From the NCBI GenBank assembly GCA_022508445.1, contig JAFLVG010000008.1:1-64000 (forward strand): a stretch of 64,000 nucleotides of DNA, written 5' to 3'. The stretch is from Clostridiales bacterium. GTDB lineage: Bacteria > Bacillota > Clostridia > Christensenellales > Pumilibacteraceae. Under the pieces are notes generated by a model. It was not told where the DNA came from. It searched no databases and worked only from the letters and a program-made list of their open reading frames with translations. The position numbers and the translations under genes are program-made. Of the stretch, positions 59,873 through 64,000 are shown piece by piece; the first letter of the stretch is position 1; the number at the start of each line of letters is the position of its first letter.

Positions 59873-61083
59873 TTCAGAACGACTTTAAGCCTTGTCTTTT
59901 TGCCCTTGCAAAGCACGAACTCGCTTTCGGTCGTGTAGTCCGAAACCTTGCCGTATACGCTTTCCACTTTTTTATCGGCCACCTTAACGCCGCCGCCTTC
60001 TATAAGCCGCCGTGCCTCGCCCTTCGACGCGCACACCTTCGCCGCGACCATTATATCTATTATAGGCGAGTCGGGGTTTGCGTCTAATTGAACGGTGGGC
60101 ATTTCGCTTGCACCGCCCTCGAACGCCGCCTGCGCTTGGGATTGAGCGCTTAACGCATGCTCTTCGCCGTGAATAAGCTTGACAACCTCGTAAGCAAGCC
60201 GCTTTTTTGCGTTGTTAATGCGCTCGTCACGGTGCGCGCAAAGCTCTTTTATCTCGTCGAGATCGACGTAAGTGAGCAGTTTAAGGCAGTTTTCCACTTC
60301 CTCGTCGTCGACGTTGCGGAAGTACTGATACATCTCATACGGCGTCGTCTTTTCGGCGCTTAACCACAGCGCGCCCTTTTGAGTCTTGCCCATTTTTTTG
60401 CCGTCTTTGGTTTCGAGTAGCGTGCAGGTAAGCGCATAAGCGTCCTTGCGCGCAACTCTTCGAATGAAGTCCGCACCGGCAAGAATGTTGCTCCACTGAT
60501 CGTTGCCGCCTATTTCAAGTACGCACCCGTAATCCTCGTACAGCCGCAAGAAGTCATACGCTTGCATGGGCATGTAGTTGAATTCCAAAAAGCTCAAACC
60601 CTTTTCGAGCCGAGTTTTGAAGCAATCGGCCGTGAGCATTTTGTTGACCGAGAGATATGCGCCGTAATCGCGCAAAAATTCTATATAGTTAAGCTTACAA
60701 AGCCAATCGGCATTGTTGACTATTGTAGCGGCGTTATCGCCCTCAAAGCTCAAAAATCTTGCGAGCTGGGGTTTAATCTTTTCCACATAACTTTCTATTG
60801 TTTCGCGCGTCATCATTTGCCGCATATCGTTTCGGTTGGACGGATCGCCTATCATGGCGGTGCCGCCGCCGACGAGAAGAATGGGCTTGTGTCCTGCCTT
60901 TTGCATTATCGACGCCGCCATAAGCGGTATGAAATGCCCTATGTGCAAGCTGTCCGCAGTCGGATCGAAGCCGCAATAAAAAGTGACAGACTGCGTCCCC
61001 AAAAGCTGATACAAATCATCCTTGAACACCGTCTGCTTTATAAAGCCGCGACGATCGAGTATGTCGAAAACGTTTTCTTTCAT
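59869..61083 (-). CDS. tyrS: Tyrosyl-tRNA synthetase
   Basis: 404 aa; FYCGFDPTADSLHIGHFIPL, LEIGGNDQWSNI, KMGKTQKGALWL, C-terminal S4 domain. Confidence 0.98.
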   Translation of the reverse strand: MKENVFDILDRRGFIKQTVFKDDLYQLLGTQSVTFYCGFDPTADSLHIGHFIPLMAASIMQKAGHKPILLVGGGTAMIGDPSNRNDMRQMMTRETIESYVEKIKPQLARFLSFEGDNAATIVNNADWLCKLNYIEFLRDYGAYLSVNKMLTADCFKTRLEKGLSFLEFNYMPMQAYDFLRLYEDYGCVLEIGGNDQWSNILAGADFIRRVARKDAYALTCTLLETKDGKKMGKTQKGALWLSAEKTTPYEMYQYFRNVDDEEVENCLKLLTYVDLDEIKELCAHRDERINNAKKRLAYEVVKLIHGEEHALSAQSQAQAAFEGGASEMPTVQLDANPDSPIIDIMVAAKVCASKGEARRLIEGGGVKVADKKVESVYGKVSDYTTESEFVLCKGKKTRLKVVLK

Positions 61084-61094
61084 GCCTGTTCTCC

Positions 61095-61667
61095 TTATCT
61101 GTTATCGTCCGATCTCCGCACCGCATACACGGAATACGGAAGTTTTTTAACAATATAATAGGTCAAAAGTCCGGTGAATGCGCCAGCGACAAACCCTGCC
61201 GTCACAAGCCACGGAAGTAGCGTGATTAGGTTTACACCCGTAACTAAACTCGCTACTAAGAGCTGAACGCAATTGAACACGATCGCGCCGATAAGGCTTA
61301 TCATCGGTATCGATATTTTATCGAACACGACGGTAAACAGCACAATCTCTACCCCAATCGCGAGTATGCCCGACGGCACAGAATACATAAGCCCCGAAAT
61401 GCCGCCCGTTATAAGCGCGCCGAGCAAGCACTTTAACGCGGTCACAATCAAAGCGTCGGCTGTTCCGAGCACAATGAGCGCAAGTAGCGGCGATACGTTG
61501 CCCAGCCCGAGCTTTGCACCAGGTGCGATCAGAATTGCGGGTGGTAGCATGCTTTCGATAAGCGACACCACGAGCGCAATCGCAACGAGAAACGCAAGAA
61601 TAGTTATTCGCCTCGCACTCCACGCTCCGCTACGGCCTGTTTTGTTTTTTTCGAACAGCCGCTTCAT
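61095..61667 (-). CDS. Gx transporter family / heptaprenyl diphosphate synthase component I-like membrane protein
   Basis: IESMLPPAILIAPGAKLGLGNVSPLLALIVLGTADALIVTALKCLLGALITGGISGLMYSVPSG. Confidence 0.85.
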   Translation of the reverse strand: MKRLFEKNKTGRSGAWSARRITILAFLVAIALVVSLIESMLPPAILIAPGAKLGLGNVSPLLALIVLGTADALIVTALKCLLGALITGGISGLMYSVPSGILAIGVEIVLFTVVFDKISIPMISLIGAIVFNCVQLLVASLVTGVNLITLLPWLVTAGFVAGAFTGLLTYYIVKKLPYSVYAVRRSDDNR

Positions 61668-62047
61668 TTGCCTATCTCCCACTGCAAGTCGCTTTGTCCG
61701 CCGCCGATAGACACCACAATCCCGTGCGGCAAGCACACAATGGTTTGCCCGGAGCGCGAAATCGCGCCCGTACGCTCGCAAATTTTATCGTGACAGTCCG
61801 CGTCCGTCACCCAAACCTTGCCCGATTTGATATGAACTGTCAAGTGATCGAGCTCGACAGTCCTATCTACGTTTAATGAATAGCTGTACTTTTGATTACC
61901 TGCCGTAATCGTGACGGTTATAGCAGGCCTTCGGTACAACACAACAAACAATACAACAATCACGACAACGATAGACAATGCAATGACAGCGTCGAGCGCC
62001 GTAAATGCTTTGGAGCGCTTAACTTTTTTGACCTTTTCAAAGTTCAT
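61664..62047 (-). CDS. NusG domain II-containing protein
   Basis: N-terminal TM; DCHDKICERTGAISRSGQTIVCLPHGIVVSI. Confidence 0.88.
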   Translation of the reverse strand: MNFEKVKKVKRSKAFTALDAVIALSIVVVIVVLFVVLYRRPAITVTITAGNQKYSYSLNVDRTVELDHLTVHIKSGKVWVTDADCHDKICERTGAISRSGQTIVCLPHGIVVSIGGGQSDLQWEIGK

Positions 62048-63185
62048 CGTAAACGTACTCCGCATGCCCGTTGTATATGTCGGGTTTATATAGCTGTACG
62101 TCACCGATAATTGTAAACCTTTTTTCGGTAAATATCAACCCTTTATACCCGACTTTTTTCAAAAGCCGCGCGCCTTCGTCCATACCGAGCGCACACACGG
62201 CAGTGGACAGTATGTCGCACACCGCACTGCTCTTTCCTATTACCGTCGCCGAAATAACCCACTCGTCCGAATTTTTCCACTCGCCGTCTTTGTATTCGAC
62301 TCCGATAGGCACGCCGCTTGCGCCTATTATGTGAGGCACATAAACGTCTTTGCCGCCGACCGATTGAACGTAGTAGCGCATGTAATCGCCGCTCGTCACC
62401 GCCGACTCGTCACCGCCGAGCGACAACGCGCACACATAACCTCGCGACAGCGTTTGCCCTGCTCGCGGACGTGGCGACGTTACACCAACATGCCAATCGG
62501 AGGCGGAGCTTCCCTCTATCCTACGCCCGTAAAAATACGCATTGCCCGAAATGTCGAGAAGCGCAGAAGTTACGTCGTACTCACGCAATATTTTGACACA
62601 CTCGTCGACTGCGTAGCCCTTTGCTATACCGCCGAAATCGAGCTTTGTGCGTTCGTCTGACTTAATCAAATAATACGCGCCGTCTGTCGTTTGCGCTGTT
62701 ACGGAAGTCGGATTGCAATAGCTCAATACGCCTTGCACCTCAGACGGCGACGGCAATTCCAATAACGCTCCTTTTTGTTCCGCGATTGACGTCGCGTCAA
62801 CATGCCACAGCTCGGAAAGCGGCTCTGCGGCACAATTAAATGCTCCGCCCGTAATGTCGTAATATTCGAGTGCAAGATTGAATAGGGTGTATGTATGCTT
62901 TCCGACCGGTACGCGCTCGCCTTCCGCCGCGCGGTTAAACCGATTTAGATCACTGTCCGCACGCGTGAGCGATACTTGCTTGTCGATTTCGGTTATCACA
63001 GCCGTCATTCGCTTATGCGCATAATCGGCTCTTCCGCCCATTATTTGCGCCGAGAATAATATGTCTTCCGAAAAACATGCGGTGGCATCAAACACCGTGT
63101 ATCCGACCGCGGCGCAACCGCACAGTATTACGCACACTGCCGATATCACGAGCGCAGTTAATATTACGGAAACAGCTTTTTTCAC
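62037..63185 (-). CDS. apbE: ApbE-type FAD:protein FMN transferase
   Basis: Lipobox-like ILCGCAA; FNCAAEPLSELW, KLDFGGIAKGYAVDECVKIL, DISGNAYFYGRR. GTG at 63185 lies exactly 7 nt past the -10. Confidence 0.93.
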   Translation of the reverse strand: MKKAVSVILTALVISAVCVILCGCAAVGYTVFDATACFSEDILFSAQIMGGRADYAHKRMTAVITEIDKQVSLTRADSDLNRFNRAAEGERVPVGKHTYTLFNLALEYYDITGGAFNCAAEPLSELWHVDATSIAEQKGALLELPSPSEVQGVLSYCNPTSVTAQTTDGAYYLIKSDERTKLDFGGIAKGYAVDECVKILREYDVTSALLDISGNAYFYGRRIEGSSASDWHVGVTSPRPRAGQTLSRGYVCALSLGGDESAVTSGDYMRYYVQSVGGKDVYVPHIIGASGVPIGVEYKDGEWKNSDEWVISATVIGKSSAVCDILSTAVCALGMDEGARLLKKVGYKGLIFTEKRFTIIGDVQLYKPDIYNGHAEYVYDEL

Positions 63186-63191
63186 ACGCAT

Positions 63192-63220
63192 ATTGTATCA
63201 TATTCTGTAAATCTTTGCAA
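63192..63220 (-). promoter_or_regulatory. apbE promoter TTGCAA-17-TACAAT, 6 nt before GTG at 63185
   Basis: Minus strand TTGCAAAGATTTACAGAATATGATACAATATGCGTGTGAAAAAA. Confidence 0.65.
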
Positions 63221-63229
63221 TAATATGGC

Positions 63230-63259
63230 TTGATTTATGCTCTCAAATTGTGGTATAAT
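63230..63259 (+). promoter_or_regulatory. birA promoter TTGATT-18-TATAAT with extended -10, 10 nt before the ATG
   Basis: TTGATTTATGCTCTCAAATTGTGGTATAATATGTATAACTATG. Confidence 0.7.
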
Positions 63260-63269
63260 ATGTATAACT

Positions 63270-64000
63270 ATGAAACTCATCGATCAAAGATTTATTCGCC
63301 ATTGCACAAAAATGGATGTAAAAATCGTGGATAGTTGCACTTCGGCATTCGACGAGATAGGCAATCACGAAGCGATTGTCGCTCTCCGACAGACTGCCGG
63401 CGTGGGGTGCGGTGAAAACACATTCTTTTCACCTAACGGCGGTATATATCTTGTTATGCGCGCAACCGGCATGCACATCAATCCGCATACACTAACTCCT
63501 GCCGTAGGGCTTGCAGTGCACGACACAATTCTATCCGTACTCGGAATCCATACGAAGGTCAAGTGGGTAAACGATCTTATGTATGAAGGAAAAAAAGTCG
63601 TGGGCATTTTGGTCAAAAGCCCGAGAAAAGCCGAATACCTCATCGGCGTCGGCGTCAACTACTCGACCAATCCCAAAGAGTTCGAAAAGGCAAAGCTCGG
63701 CGATATAGCTACGTCTCTCGAAGCACCGCAAAATCGTGCCTCCATGTTCGTTTTGGGGCTTCTTAACAGCATTCGCCACGCCACCCTCGCGGAATTCGAC
63801 AACATCAAATACAACAACCTATGCCTAACTGTCGGAAAGAACGTAGAGTTCGTGCATAACGCAACCAAGGTCCACGGATATGCGGAAAGCGTCGCTCCCG
63901 ACGGCTCGTTGATTGTGCGCATTGGAAACGCTACCGTTGCAGTAGACGCCGGAGAGGTTTCAATCATTCGCAACATCGACGAAGAATACGAGAATTTCAA
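63270..64000 (+). CDS. birA: Biotin--protein ligase-like (BirA catalytic domain, no N-terminal HTH), partial at right edge
   Basis: MKLIDQRFIRHC...RQTAGVGCGENTFFSPNGGIYLVMR...VKWVNDLMYEGKKVVGILVK...YLIGVGVNYSTNP. Open to the window end with no stop, so absent from the ORF track. Confidence 0.82.
   Translation, partial: MKLIDQRFIRHCTKMDVKIVDSCTSAFDEIGNHEAIVALRQTAGVGCGENTFFSPNGGIYLVMRATGMHINPHTLTPAVGLAVHDTILSVLGIHTKVKWVNDLMYEGKKVVGILVKSPRKAEYLIGVGVNYSTNPKEFEKAKLGDIATSLEAPQNRASMFVLGLLNSIRHATLAEFDNIKYNNLCLTVGKNVEFVHNATKVHGYAESVAPDGSLIVRIGNATVAVDAGEVSIIRNIDEEYENF

Overview
This looks like a chromosomal segment from a Clostridia-like member of the Bacillota (lineage inferred from gene content). 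It is densely coded, mostly on the minus strand. I see no phage, IS element, CRISPR array or complete tRNA/rRNA.

Recognisable content from left to right:
- 5' end of RNase P RNA (minus strand, cut by the window edge), an 85-bp tandem repeat, U32 peptidase, RNase J.
- A giant 4040-aa membrane-anchored surface protein with an ALK/LTK-type glycine-rich N-terminus, then groES-groEL.
- An (alpha/alpha)6 glycosidase-like protein, RNase G/E, a DUF4132-like protein, SpoIVFB-type protease with a short SpoIVFA-like partner, MinE, MinD, an MreB-like protein, Maf, Ppx/GppA.
- An NHL/SH3-like exoprotein, tandem-OB SSB, PdaB-like deacetylase, DegV, NADP-type glutamate dehydrogenase.
- A complete rnfCDGEAB operon, a half-size TauE/SafE pair, and an 1149-aa repeat exoprotein.
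- SDR, membrane-fused MurF-like ligase, alpha/beta hydrolase, RimI, TsaB, TsaE, PAP2.
- A NadD-YqeK-RsfS fusion, Obg, Nth, a DUF3343/cysteine-desulfurase pair, a PucR/CdaR-type regulator, IlvE, YigZ, TyrS, a Gx-transporter/NusG-II/ApbE cluster, and a BirA-like ligase running off the right edge.

Most interesting signals:
1. At least six transcription units have a good sigma-A promoter whose -10 ends only 6-10 nt before the start codon with no Shine-Dalgarno, suggesting leaderless mRNAs. One case is the divergent apbE/birA pair.
2. The BirA-like ligase has lost the conserved GRGRRG arginines. The E. coli R118-equivalent is Cys, the position mutated in BioID.
3. NadD, YqeK and RsfS are fused in one ORF.
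4. The giant glycine-rich/cadherin-like surface protein has repeated TTGTGAACAA operator-like sites over its promoter.
5. Two intergenic copies of a hairpin-rich element.

All family calls are from reading the translations. No database search was run.
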